Below, piece by piece: positions 8,899-18,257 of a stretch of DNA of 64,000 bases (its first letter is position 1; each line of letters opens with the position of its first letter). The notes under the pieces are model-generated. The model was given only the letters and a program-made list of their open reading frames with translations, was not told the origin of the DNA and did no database searches. A program made the translations under genes and the position numbers. Source of the stretch: Bog-473 sp963788585. GTDB lineage: Bacteria > Actinomycetota > Acidimicrobiia > Acidimicrobiales > RAAP-2. The stretch is taken from assembly GCA_963788585.1 (NCBI GenBank), contig CAWBHA010000006.1:310001-374000 (forward strand). Reading direction: 5' to 3'.

Positions 8899-10308
8899 AT
8901 GGTTGGACGACTTCTACGGGCGAGCGGCTCGGCTCTGGTGATAGCCGTCGCATTTGTCACACCATTCTTGGCCACGGCGTCTGCGACGCCGGCCTCGGCC
9001 GACACGGTCATCGACGGCTGCACCGTCGTCTCGAACCCCTCGCCAACGCACTTCACCAGCTGTGCGGGTTCGGACCTCGCAGGTGCAGACTTCAGTGGGC
9101 TCAATCTGTCGTACTCCGACTTCGCCGGCTCGACTTTTGCCGATTGTGGTTACAGCGACTGCGCTGCCGTCGTCCTCACCGACGCCAATCTGACCGACGC
9201 CAACCTGTCCGGCATCGTCGTCTGGGCCGGGGTCACTTTCGCAGACCCGTCCATTCCACCTCCTGCTCCCCCTGTTGGGAGTGCCTTCGCGGAAGTCGAC
9301 TTCACCGGCGCGAATCTCAGCGGGGCCAATCTGACCGGGACCGGCTTCGGCGGTGCCAACCTGACCGATGCCAACTTGACCGACGCGAATCTCAGCGGCG
9401 CAGCCATGGAAGACCAAGTCACCTCCACTGGATTCGTCCAAGTAACCGTGGACGAAAGCGCAACCTTGACCGGCGCCAACTTCACCGGCACCATCGTCAT
9501 GCCCTCGAACCAGAGCGTGACGGCGACGAGCCAGGCCGGGGCGGTCGCGACGTGGTCGATGCCGCCGGCCATCGCCGGAACGACACCGGGCGCCTGCACC
9601 CCCGCGTCGGGGTCGACTTTCCCGTTGTTCTCGAGCACTGTCACTTGCCAGGTCCTCGACGACAACGGCGATGTCGCGACCGGGACCTTCCAGGTGATCG
9701 TTGAACCAACCACCCAGTACTTCACTCGTGTCCTCGTCCCCGCCAGCGGGTCGACCCTCAGCGGTCGCCCCTATCTCGATGCCGAGGCCGGCAACGGCCC
9801 CGGGGTCAACAAGGTCCTCTTCGAGCTCAGCGGCGGGCCATCTGATCTGAGCGACCAGGTGATCGCCACGGGCACGCCCACCATCGTCGGCTGGCTGGCC
9901 CAATGGAATAGCGCCAGCGTGCCCAACGGCGCCTACACGCTCGAGAGCGTGGCCGCCGACGCCGATGCCGGCAGCGACACCAGCACCGCCGTCAGCCTCA
10001 CGGTGGACAACCCGACGCCGACGACCACGGTCGTCCTGCCGGCCGCCGGCGCCACGCTCAAGGGCTCCCAGTACCTCGACGCCACCGCCAGCTCCGACGT
10101 CTCCACCGTCACCTACGAGCTGAGCGGTGGGCCCTCGGACCTGAGCGACCAGGTCATCGCCAGCGCCACCTTGACCTACGTCGGATGGGCCGCGGCATGG
10201 AACACCGCAGGCGTGCTCGACGGGAGCTACACCCTGCAGAGCGTGGCGTCCTATGCCGGCGGGGTGAGCGGGACCAGCGCGCCAATCTCGATCACGGTGA
10301 ACAACTGA
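8899..10308 (+). CDS. Secreted pentapeptide-repeat protein with HYR and two Ig-like domains
   Basis: The 469-residue product is the intact paralogue of the gene at 4804. A signal peptide (MVGRLLRASGSALVIAVAF, cleavage after ASA near residue 35) is followed by pentapeptide repeats at about 55-180 (ADFSGLNLSYSDF; ANLSGANLTGTGFGGANL). A HYR-like domain lies at about 205-275 (CTPASGSTFPLFSSTVTC). Two Big_7-type Ig-like domains follow, with YTLESVAADADAGSDTS and YTLQSVASYAGGVSGTS, ending ISITVNN. It has no sortase motif or C-terminal anchor, so it is probably released or held by its repeats. No function is known; surface adhesion is an inference. Confidence 0.75.
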   Translation: MVGRLLRASGSALVIAVAFVTPFLATASATPASADTVIDGCTVVSNPSPTHFTSCAGSDLAGADFSGLNLSYSDFAGSTFADCGYSDCAAVVLTDANLTDANLSGIVVWAGVTFADPSIPPPAPPVGSAFAEVDFTGANLSGANLTGTGFGGANLTDANLTDANLSGAAMEDQVTSTGFVQVTVDESATLTGANFTGTIVMPSNQSVTATSQAGAVATWSMPPAIAGTTPGACTPASGSTFPLFSSTVTCQVLDDNGDVATGTFQVIVEPTTQYFTRVLVPASGSTLSGRPYLDAEAGNGPGVNKVLFELSGGPSDLSDQVIATGTPTIVGWLAQWNSASVPNGAYTLESVAADADAGSDTSTAVSLTVDNPTPTTTVVLPAAGATLKGSQYLDATASSDVSTVTYELSGGPSDLSDQVIASATLTYVGWAAAWNTAGVLDGSYTLQSVASYAGGVSGTSAPISITVNN

Positions 10309-10329
10309 CCTCCTGAGCCCTCTGCCCCC

Positions 10330-10476
10330 GTACGGCTGCGTCCTCAAGGGAACGCCGACCTGTCGTTGTACTCACAGCAACAGCTCAACGCCATCGCACG
10401 CTCCCTGAACCGACGCCCTCGACAGACACTGGGCTGGATGCCACCATCTCAGGCATTCGCCGAAGCGTTGCGTTGA
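10330..10476 (+). pseudogene. IS30-family transposase, C-terminal remnant
   Basis: A frame ending at TGA 10474-10476 reads NADLSLYSQQQLNAIARSLN and then RRPRQTLGWMPPSQAFAEAL. This matches the usual end of IS30-family transposases (DLS-YSQ-L-A-A--LN-RPR-TLGW--P--). The N-terminal catalytic part is missing, and the fragment begins 21 bp after the pentapeptide gene stops. It is a scar of an old insertion and has no start codon or function of its own. Confidence 0.65.
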
Positions 10477-11057
10477 CCCCTTGAGGACGCACCGGTTCGA
10501 GGATGATCGCATTCCGTCAGAACCACTCCTTCCCGGCCGCGCAATCGGGTCGGGGTCGTTTCGCGTCGCGGCGCCGGCCGTCTTACCGCGATTCGACCCC
10601 CGGCAAGCGAGGCGAGGGTCAAATCACGCCCGATCGTGACGACGGGCTTACCTGGCGCGGATGGCGAGACCCGCACCAGCGTTTGATTGGTCCCGTGCCG
10701 CGCTGATACGGAGTCCACCCGCAATTGACGGTCCGTTGACACGGGGAGCGAGACGCGGAGCGGCCCCGCCAAGCGAATGGACTCACACTGACGGGGCCGG
10801 CTCCTGGGTGCACAGTGCCCAACTGGCTGGTTGGCCGAGGTCGAGCACGGGCAATGTGTCCGGGGCCGCCAAAGCACTCCGGACACAATCGTTTCCGAGT
10901 GCCAACCGGGCGTTCCGATACCAAAAATGCTCAACCGGCAGACAACTGTTGCCGATGTGTTGTGCACGCTTCTGAAGCCTGCGCCTTGGGTCCACCCTGG
11001 CGATCGGCGGTAGTCATTCCCGATTCTCTACCTGGGCGAGGCTCGGGGGCGTGCGAC
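10477..11057. other. No gene supported
   Basis: Open frames of 100-170 codons occur on both strands (for example 10449-10967 on the minus strand), but all are rich in Arg, Ser and Pro, lack motifs and have no ribosome binding site. They look like chance frames in GC-rich DNA between two mobile-element remnants. Confidence 0.4.
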
Positions 11058-11079
11058 GGCCCTCCCATTTGGGAGGGCC
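11058..11079. terminator. Strong 9-bp hairpin
   Basis: GGCCCTCCC, loop ATTT, GGGAGGGCC is a perfect stem-loop. No T run follows on either strand, so it may be a terminator of the U-tract-less kind common in high-GC actinobacteria, or another mobile-element structure. Confidence 0.35.
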
Positions 11080-11228
11080 GCTCTCGCGGTCGCACGATTT
11101 CGCGAACGGCCGGGTCACGTGCCTTTGCGGCCGCTCAACCGGCCCATCGTGGGTCTCGCGGCACCTTGAACTGGGACAGTTCGTTTCCCCCGACCTCTGA
11201 AAGAACATCCCGGGGGCGAGGTAGGAAG

Positions 11229-11847
11229 CGCGAGCAGGTGCTCGCAATCGCAGACCCCATCGAGGGCCAGTACCGCGCTCTCGTCATCCTCGGCGCCTGG
11301 TGCTCGCTGCGATTCGGTGAGCTGGCCGGCCTGCGACGGGCCCGGGTCGATCTTCTCCACCGCAAGATCCACGTCGAAGAGCAGCTCGTGGAGCTGGCTG
11401 GCGGCAAAACCCTGTTCAAGTCTCCCAAGACGGACAGTGGGCGGGTGGTCGACATCCCGACCGAGCTCGTTCCGATCATCGAGGACCACCTAGCGCAATA
11501 CGCCGGCGACGAACCTGACGCCCTGCTGTTCACCAGCCCGGAAGGTCACCCGCTGCGGAGAACAAAGTTCCGGCCGCGGTAGGCGGAAGCCTGCCGCTCG
11601 GCCAGGTGACGGGCTGCACTCCCACGACCTGCGCGGCTCGGGGGCGACGTGGGCAGCCGTAGCCGGCGCCACACTTCCCGAACTGATGCACCAACTCGGA
11701 CACCGCACCCACACGGCTGCGCTGCGGTACCAGCACGCCACAGACGAGCGATACCGCGAGGTCGCAGACCGCCTCGGCGCGCTACTGAACCCCGCGCCGG
11801 GTGCGTCGGACTCGGGCGCCGACATCGTCGACATCGCGCCGCGTTAA
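11229..11847 (+). pseudogene. Tyrosine recombinase (phage-type integrase), truncated and broken
   Basis: The frame reads EGQYRALVILGAWCSLRFGE and LAGLRRARVDLLHRKIHV, the start of the catalytic domain with the first Arg. It continues to LFTSPEGHPLRRTKFRPR and stops at TAG 11580-11582, where Trp (TGG) is usual. After a further frame change near 11600 it reads LHSHDLRGSGATWAAVAGAT, then LMHQLGHRTHTAALRYQH with the H-x-x-R, LGH and Tyr motifs, and ends at TAA 11845-11847. The N-terminal DNA-binding domain is missing. It lies about 1.1 kb from a tRNA-Leu 3' end, fitting an old integrative element. Confidence 0.75.
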
Positions 11848-11952
11848 ATCTCGCTAGGCAACGCGGAGGCAACGGGCGTCCAGCAATGCGAAACGCCCGA
11901 CCATGCGGCCATGCGTTTTTGCTGGTCAGCTCGGGTGTCGGAGCGGGTGTGC

Positions 11953-11974
11953 AACTGACGGGGACCGCTTACAC
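11953..11974 (+). repeat. Left terminal inverted repeat of the IS481 element
   Basis: A 22-bp end starting AACTGACGGGGA and ending CTTACAC. It matches the reverse complement of 12925-12946 at 16 positions. Confidence 0.55.
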
Positions 11975-12895
11975 GCGGGCCTTGGTCTTCTGCTGTAGCC
12001 GTTCGTAGGGGGTTTGGCCGCCCAGGCCGCCGTGGGGGCGATGGTAGTTGTAGTAGTCCTCCCACTCCCGGAGCTTGTTGTTGAAGATCTTGGCGTCGTC
12101 GATGACGGCCCCCTCAAGGAGCCGGTAGAACTCCTCGGCGTCGATCCGGTGGGATCTCTCCACCTTGCCGTTGAGTCTCGGCGTCCGAGGCTTGATGTAG
12201 CGGTGTCCGACCCCTTTGTCGAGCACGTGGTAATGGAACGATGAGCCGAATTCGGGGCCGTTGTCCGTCTGGATCTGTTGGACGACGAAAGGCAATCGCT
12301 CGAGGACGTAGTCGGCGAACTGGATCGCCGTCTTCTGATTCAGGGCCGGATAGATGCGCAGCACCCGCAGCCTGGTGCAGTCGTCGATGGCCGTGAACTG
12401 GTAGTACTTCTTCTTTTGTGCGCCCTTGATCGGGGCGATGAACTTGACGTCGATCTGGACCTGGTGACCTGGGAGCTGCTTCTCGTAGCGCTGCCACCGT
12501 TTGTCGAGGCGCTTGTAGCGCTGTGAGGTCGGCAGGCGGTTCATGTCCAGGCGCTTCAGAATCCGCCAGACCCCCGAGTGAGAGATCTCCACGTCGTGAT
12601 AGCGCTTGAGATACATGGCGATCTTGGCCGGCCCGAAGTGATCGTTCTGCCGCAGGTAGATGATCTTGCCGACCACGTCGACCTGGGTGGCCCGGGGGCT
12701 GAACTTGGGGCGCTTTGGGCGGGGTCTGAGCCCATCCTCGCCGAGTTCCTCGTAGCGCCTCCTCCAGCAGTAGAAGGTCTGGCGTGTGATCCCGTAGTAG
12801 CGGCAGGTCATCGCCACATTGCCGGTCACTTCTTCGGCGTGGTTGAAGATCGCCAGGCGGCGCTTCACCTCGCGATCCATCTGTGCCTCTGTCAT
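11969..12895 (-). CDS. IS481-family transposase
   Basis: The 308-residue product begins MTEAQMDREVKRRLAIFNHA and has an N-terminal helix-turn-helix (CRYYGITRQTFYCWRRRYEE). The rve-type DDE domain shows the first Asp in GHQVQIDVKFIAPI, the second in VQQIQTDNGPEFGS and the Glu region in PRLNGKVERSHRIDAEEFYR. The C-terminus, YYNYHRPHGGLGGQTPYERL, is a family hallmark. Length and motifs are complete, so it is probably functional. The start lies about 50 bp inside the right terminal repeat. Confidence 0.9.
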   Translation of the reverse strand: MTEAQMDREVKRRLAIFNHAEEVTGNVAMTCRYYGITRQTFYCWRRRYEELGEDGLRPRPKRPKFSPRATQVDVVGKIIYLRQNDHFGPAKIAMYLKRYHDVEISHSGVWRILKRLDMNRLPTSQRYKRLDKRWQRYEKQLPGHQVQIDVKFIAPIKGAQKKKYYQFTAIDDCTRLRVLRIYPALNQKTAIQFADYVLERLPFVVQQIQTDNGPEFGSSFHYHVLDKGVGHRYIKPRTPRLNGKVERSHRIDAEEFYRLLEGAVIDDAKIFNNKLREWEDYYNYHRPHGGLGGQTPYERLQQKTKARV

Positions 12896-12924
12896 CTCCG
12901 TCTCCTAGGAGTCAGAGGCCCGGA

Positions 12925-12946
12925 GTGTCAAGCATCTCCGTCAGTT
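12925..12946 (-). repeat. Right terminal inverted repeat of the IS481 element
   Basis: On the minus strand it reads AACTGACGGAGATGCTTGACAC, the imperfect partner of the left end at 11953-11974. Confidence 0.55.
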
Positions 12947-12954
12947 TTAGAGAG

Positions 12955-13038
12955 TGTCGGAGGGGGGACTTGAACCCCCACGCCCTTGCGGGCACCAGCC
13001 CCTCAAGCTGGCGCGTCTGCCTATTCCGCCACTCCGAC
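12955..13038 (-). tRNA. tRNA-Leu (anticodon GAG)
   Basis: The minus strand folds as a class II tRNA. The acceptor GTCGGAG pairs with CTCCGAC, with discriminator A. The anticodon stem CCAGC/GCTGG encloses TTGAGGG, giving anticodon GAG. A long variable arm (TGCCCGCAAGGGCG) and the T arm GGGGGTTCAAGTCCCCC are present. CCA is not encoded. Its 3' end faces the mobile-element region to the left, so it is a likely integration site. Confidence 0.95.
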
Positions 13039-13154
13039 GAGGTTCCAACTGGAATGCAGCGTCCGGAGATCGTAGCGCGTGGTCATCGCCCCCTTTCCCC
13101 GATCAGGGGGCCGGCTCGCGGCCTCCGGCCCGGGCGAAGCGGCCGCTTCCTCGC

Positions 13155-14962
13155 CTACTGACCGGGCAGCGACGGGGTCGTGTTGTTGGTCGACTCCGGC
13201 TGTCTTACCGCCCACAGCTGGGCGAACCACAGGAGGCTGGTGCTGCGGGGCGTCGGGGTCACGCCCCCGATGGTCCTGCTCCACGCGAACGCCGCCGGCT
13301 CCGCGAAGAGCGGCAGCGACACCATCTCGTCCCACAGTTGCGTGTCGGCCTGGTTGTAGTACCCGGCCGCCGTGTTGGGGTTGAGCTGCTCCGACGCCGT
13401 CTGCACGGTCTGGTCGAACTGGTTGTTCTGGTAGTTCGTCCAGTCCTCGCTGCCGTTCTTCCCCGGCGGCCCCAGCAGTGTCGTGTACCACGACAGGGTC
13501 TGGCTCATGTACGGGGTGAACGTCACCGGCAGCACCGCCAGGTCGGCGAACCCGTCTGCCAGCACCTGGCCCGTCTTCGCCGCGCCGTCGGCCGCGTAGA
13601 GCGTCGTGTCCAGCCCCGCCGCCTGCAGCTCGGAGCGGATGATCGGCGCCGTCGCCGCCGCCCACGGGTCGCTGGCGTCGTAGGTCAGGTGCAGCTGGAA
13701 GGGCGTCCCGAAGTCCGAGTGGTAGTACGGCGTGCCCCCCGAGCGGCTCAGCCCGGCCGCCTGAATGAAGGTCGCTCGCCTGGTCCGGCACCGGCGTCAC
13801 CGGGAAGTTCACACTGCCGCCGGCGCCGACGACCGTCGTCGACGTCGACGAAGACGACGGCGGGATGGTCGACGTCGGGGCCGAACCCGACGTGGGCTTG
13901 TAGTTCTGCTGCCCCTGCACGTAGACGTGGCTGTCCGCCACCTCGATGCCCGGCACGGCCCAGCTCACCTCCTGGTTGACCAGGTCCTGGCGGTTGATCG
14001 TCAGCGCGATCGCCGCGCGCAGGTCCGGCGAGAGGTTGGACTGGAGCGAGCTCGCCATGTCGAGCTGGAGCAGCGTCGCCGACGTGTCCACGTCGCTCTG
14101 CGCCCCCGGCAGACCCGTCATCTGGGTGAGGAAGCCCCGGGTCACCGTGGTGGGCTGCGCCACCTGCACGTAGCCCGAGCCCATCCACTGGCCCAGCTGC
14201 TGGGTCGAAGCGGCCACGTGCACCGTGATGGAGCGGGCGTTGGCCGGCGTCCCCCACCACCTTGGATTCTGCACCAGCGTGATGGTCTGGCCCGAGACCG
14301 AGGCGATCTTGAACGGGCCTCCCGAGAGGTCGATGGCCGGGTTCACGGTCGGACAGGCCGGGTTCCATCCCGACTTTCTCCATCACGTGGGCGGGCACGA
14401 GGTTGTTGAAGAGCGACTCCCAGTCGCCGAAGCTCTTCTTGAACTTCACCGTCACGGTGCGGCCGCCGTTGGACCCGGTCACCGAGGCGATGTCCCGGTA
14501 GCCGGCGATGCTCGTCACGTCGGGCGAGGACACGACGGGATCACCGCGCTGTTGCTCCCAGGCGTACTTGAAGTCTGCCGCGGAGATGGGCACGCCGTCG
14601 GACCACACGGCCTTGGGGTTCAAGGTGTACACGACGGTCTGGGGGTTGAGGCTGACCGGCTCGGCAGACTCGGTCAGCTCCGAGTTCGGCGTGGGCATCC
14701 CGTCGGCACCGACCACGAAAGGGCTCGGCAGGACGGCGCCGAGGACGGTGAGGGTTCCGGGCGTGTCCCCTTCGATCGTGTTGGGGTTGCAGCCCGTCAC
14801 GCTCTGGGTCATGCCGAAGGAGATGGCGCCGCCCGCCACCCCGACGTAGGTGACCGTCGTGCCGCCACCGCCGCTGCTCCCGCAGGCCGACGCGAGGAGG
14901 GCGAAGGCCCCGATCGTTCCGACAAGCCATCGCCACCGGGGGCGTCGGCCCCGGCCCGTCAC
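13155..14962 (-). CDS. ABC transporter substrate-binding lipoprotein (SBP family 5), frameshifted as assembled
   Basis: GTG at 14962 overlaps the secG stop (GTGA) and starts a lipoprotein signal ending LLASACGSSG. The first frame reads NPKAVWSDGVPISAADFKYA, typical of family 5 (peptide, nickel or opine) binding proteins. Near 14360 the frame shifts and continues NPAIDLSGGPFKIASVSG. Near 13775 it shifts again into ATFIQAAGLSRSGGTPYYHS and ends LPGQ at 13155. The joined protein is about 600 residues, as expected. A Ser/Thr-rich insert (STIPPSSSSTSTTVV) lies in the middle. Either sequencing indels or decay explain the breaks. It has no transporter genes beside it; the Dpp-type genes at 48237-52093 lack a binding protein and could be its partner. 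Confidence 0.75.
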
Positions 14963-15207
14963 TGCAGCCGGAGATCCAGCGTGATCGTCGCGAAGGCAAA
15001 GATGATGGCGACGGTGACCGTGATGCGGTCAAGGTTCCGCTCGACGACCGTCGACCCCTGGGCCGCCGCCCCCACGCTGCCCCCGAACATGTCGGACAGC
15101 CCGCCACCCTTCCCGCTGTGCATGAGGATCAGGAAGATGAGCCCGAGCGCGGCCAGCACCTCGAGAACGATGTACACCCAGGTCAACGTGGAAATGGTTG
15201 CCAGCAA
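14959..15207 (-). CDS. secG: Protein translocase subunit SecG
   Basis: The 82-residue product starts at TTG 15207, 8 nt after GGAGG. It has two membrane helices, WVYIVLEVLAALGLIFLILM and ITVTVAIIFAFATITL, around the SecG loop HSGKGGGLSDMFGGSV. SecG sits with SecYE in the inner membrane and aids protein export. Its position just after tpiA is the usual actinobacterial arrangement, and its stop overlaps the start of the substrate-binding protein gene. Confidence 0.9.
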   Translation of the reverse strand: MLATISTLTWVYIVLEVLAALGLIFLILMHSGKGGGLSDMFGGSVGAAAQGSTVVERNLDRITVTVAIIFAFATITLDLRLQ

Positions 15208-15245
15208 CGGAGGAGCCTCCAACTCGCCGCTTCGCCTGATTCGGC

Positions 15246-16034
15246 TTAGGAACGGTAGCAGGCGGCGGTGGCGCGAATGATGTCGGTGAAGGCCGCCGCC
15301 TCCAGGCTGGCCCCGCCCACCAGGAGGCCGTCCACGTCGGGCTCCGTCATCAGGTCTGCGGCGTTCTCGGCGTTCACCGACCCGCCGTACTGGATGCGCA
15401 CCGCCCCCGCCGCCTCGTCCCCGCCCACCTTGGCCACCAAGGAGCGGATGAACACCGCGGCGTCCTCGGCGTCCACCGCCGTCGCCGGCGTCCCCGTCCC
15501 GATGGCCCAGAGAGGCTCGTAGGCCACCACCAGACCGGCCACCACCTCGGTCGCCAACCCCGAGAGCGCCGCCATCACCTGCTCCTCCAGGACGCCCTCG
15601 GTCAGCGACCGGCTGCGTTGCTCCTCGGTCTCCCCCACGCACACGATGGGCGTCATGCCGTGACGCAGGACGGCGCGCAGCGTGGCGGCGACGGTGGCGT
15701 CGTCCATGCCGAAGAGCGTGCGCCGCTCCGAGTGCCCGACGATGACATAGGTCGTCGCGAGCCGGGCCAGGAAGCGCGGGCTCACCTCGCCCGTACGCGC
15801 GCCGGCGTCCTCGTCGGAGCAGTGTTGCGCGCCGAGCGCCACGGGAATGTGCTCCTTCTCGACCAGCGTCTGCACCGTGCGCAGATCGGTGAAGGGCGGG
15901 TGGACCGACACGTCGACGCGCGCCACGTCCTCGGGCTTCAGCCGCAGGCCGAGGTCCCGCACGGTGTGCAGCGCCTCGATGTGGTCGTGGTGCATCTTCC
16001 AGTTCCCGCTCACGAGCGGGCGGCGCGTGCTCAC
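15246..16034 (-). CDS. tpiA: Triosephosphate isomerase
   Basis: The enzyme interconverts dihydroxyacetone phosphate and glyceraldehyde 3-phosphate in glycolysis. The 262-residue protein starts at GTG 16034, overlapping the pgk stop by GTGA. It shows VSGNWKMHHDHIEALHTV with the catalytic Asn and Lys, TTYVIVGHSERRTLFG with the catalytic His, VVAYEPLWAIGTG with the catalytic Glu, and IQYGGSVNAENA for phosphate binding. The length is normal. It is the third gene of the gap-pgk-tpiA-secG unit. Confidence 0.95.
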   Translation of the reverse strand: MSTRRPLVSGNWKMHHDHIEALHTVRDLGLRLKPEDVARVDVSVHPPFTDLRTVQTLVEKEHIPVALGAQHCSDEDAGARTGEVSPRFLARLATTYVIVGHSERRTLFGMDDATVAATLRAVLRHGMTPIVCVGETEEQRSRSLTEGVLEEQVMAALSGLATEVVAGLVVAYEPLWAIGTGTPATAVDAEDAAVFIRSLVAKVGGDEAAGAVRIQYGGSVNAENAADLMTEPDVDGLLVGGASLEAAAFTDIIRATAACYRS

Positions 16035-17206
16035 CCCCGGGGTGCGTTGGGAGCCTGGCGCAGCGCGTCGATGCCAGGCAGGTGCCCGTCCCGCTCGATG
16101 TAGGCCAGGGACGCGCCGCCACCGGTCGAGAGGAAGTCCACCTTGTCCGAGAGGCCGAGGTCCTCCAGCGCGCTCGCACTGTCGCCGCCGCCGACCACGG
16201 TGAAGCCCGGGGAGAGGGCGACCGCCTCGGCCACGATGCGGGTGCCGGACGAGAAGCGCTGGTCCTCGAAGGCGCCGAGCGGGCCGTTCCACAGGACCGT
16301 TCCCGCCGTGGCCACGACCTCGGCGAAGGCCGCCGCCGAGTCCGGCCCGATGTCGAGGCCGGTCCACCCGTCGGGCAGGTCGCCCTCGATCACCTTGACG
16401 CTGCCGCGGGGCCCCTGGACCTGCCCCAGCGGCCCGCAGGTGCCGCCGGGCTCCAGGGCGCGCGTGTCGGTCGGCAGCACGATGCGCACGCCCGACTGGA
16501 GCAGCTCGCGGCAGTCCTCCAGGTGGTCCGGGTCGAACAGCGAGTTCCCGACGTGCTGGCCCCGGGCGGCCAGGAACGTGTAGGCCATCCCGCCCCCCAC
16601 GAGGAGCGTGTCCACCTTGGACGCCAGCTTCCGCAGCACGGCCAACTTGTCGGCGACCTTGGCGCCCCCGACGACGGCCACGAACGGCCGCGCCGGCTTC
16701 TCGAGGATGCCGCCCAGCACCTCGATCTCGCGGGCGAAGCGGAGCCCGGCTGCGCTCGGCAGGAACGCGGGCGGCCCCACGATGGAGGCGTGGCTGCGAT
16801 GCGCGGCGCCGAAGGCCTCGTCCACGTAGGCGTCGCAGCCGGCGATGAGCCGCTGCACGAGGGCGGGGTCGTTCGCCTTCTCACCGGGGTCGAAGCGCAG
16901 GTTCTCGGTCAGGCTCACGCCCGGGCAGAGGGCCTCGAGGCGCTCGCGCACCGGGTCCATCTCCCAGCGCGGGTCGGGCGCTCCCCCGGGGCGCCCGAGG
17001 TGTGACGCCGCCACGACCTCGGCCCCCTCGTCCTGGAGCAGCCGCAGCGTCGGCAGCGCCGCCGTGATGCGGAAGTCGTCGGCCACGGTGGCCTTCCCCC
17101 GCACACCGATGTGCAAGGGCACGTTGAAGTCGACCCGCACGAGCACGCGCTTCCCGTCGAGCTCGGGGAGATCCCCGATCAGCGGGATGCCGCGTAACGG
17201 ATCCAC
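16031..17206 (-). CDS. pgk: Phosphoglycerate kinase
   Basis: The enzyme makes ATP from 1,3-bisphosphoglycerate in glycolysis. I place the start at GTG 17206, 5 nt after the gap stop, with an AGGCGG ribosome binding site inside gap; this gives 391 residues, the usual length. Motifs include GKRVLVRVDFNVPL (substrate binding), AASHLGRPGG, VAVVGGAKVADKLAVLRKL, VLWNGPLGAFE and TVVGGGDSASAL (nucleotide binding). It is coupled to tpiA by overlap. Confidence 0.95.
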   Translation of the reverse strand: MDPLRGIPLIGDLPELDGKRVLVRVDFNVPLHIGVRGKATVADDFRITAALPTLRLLQDEGAEVVAASHLGRPGGAPDPRWEMDPVRERLEALCPGVSLTENLRFDPGEKANDPALVQRLIAGCDAYVDEAFGAAHRSHASIVGPPAFLPSAAGLRFAREIEVLGGILEKPARPFVAVVGGAKVADKLAVLRKLASKVDTLLVGGGMAYTFLAARGQHVGNSLFDPDHLEDCRELLQSGVRIVLPTDTRALEPGGTCGPLGQVQGPRGSVKVIEGDLPDGWTGLDIGPDSAAAFAEVVATAGTVLWNGPLGAFEDQRFSSGTRIVAEAVALSPGFTVVGGGDSASALEDLGLSDKVDFLSTGGGASLAYIERDGHLPGIDALRQAPNAPRG

Positions 17207-17211
17207 GTGGC

Positions 17212-18228
<1,017 letters not shown>

Positions 18229-18257
18229 GTCGTCCCTTCCTCTCCGCCTCAGGCCGA

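Larger units (their letters stand above)
11953..12946 (-). mobile_element. IS481-family insertion sequence
   Basis: One DDE transposase fills an element of about 994 bp. Imperfect terminal inverted repeats begin AACTGACGG at 11953 (plus strand) and at 12946 (minus strand), with 16 of 22 positions matching. No clear target-site duplication is visible. The right end is only 8 bp from the 3' end of the tRNA-Leu gene. Confidence 0.65.

Noticed and set aside
10449..10967. 172-codon minus-strand open frame
   Set aside because: It has no recognisable motif, no ribosome binding site, and overlaps the IS30 remnant on the other strand.
1..12950. Direct repeat of the tRNA-Leu 3' end as a left attachment site
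   Set aside because: I looked for a copy of the T-arm/acceptor sequence in this stretch and did not see one; the left site may be outside the window.
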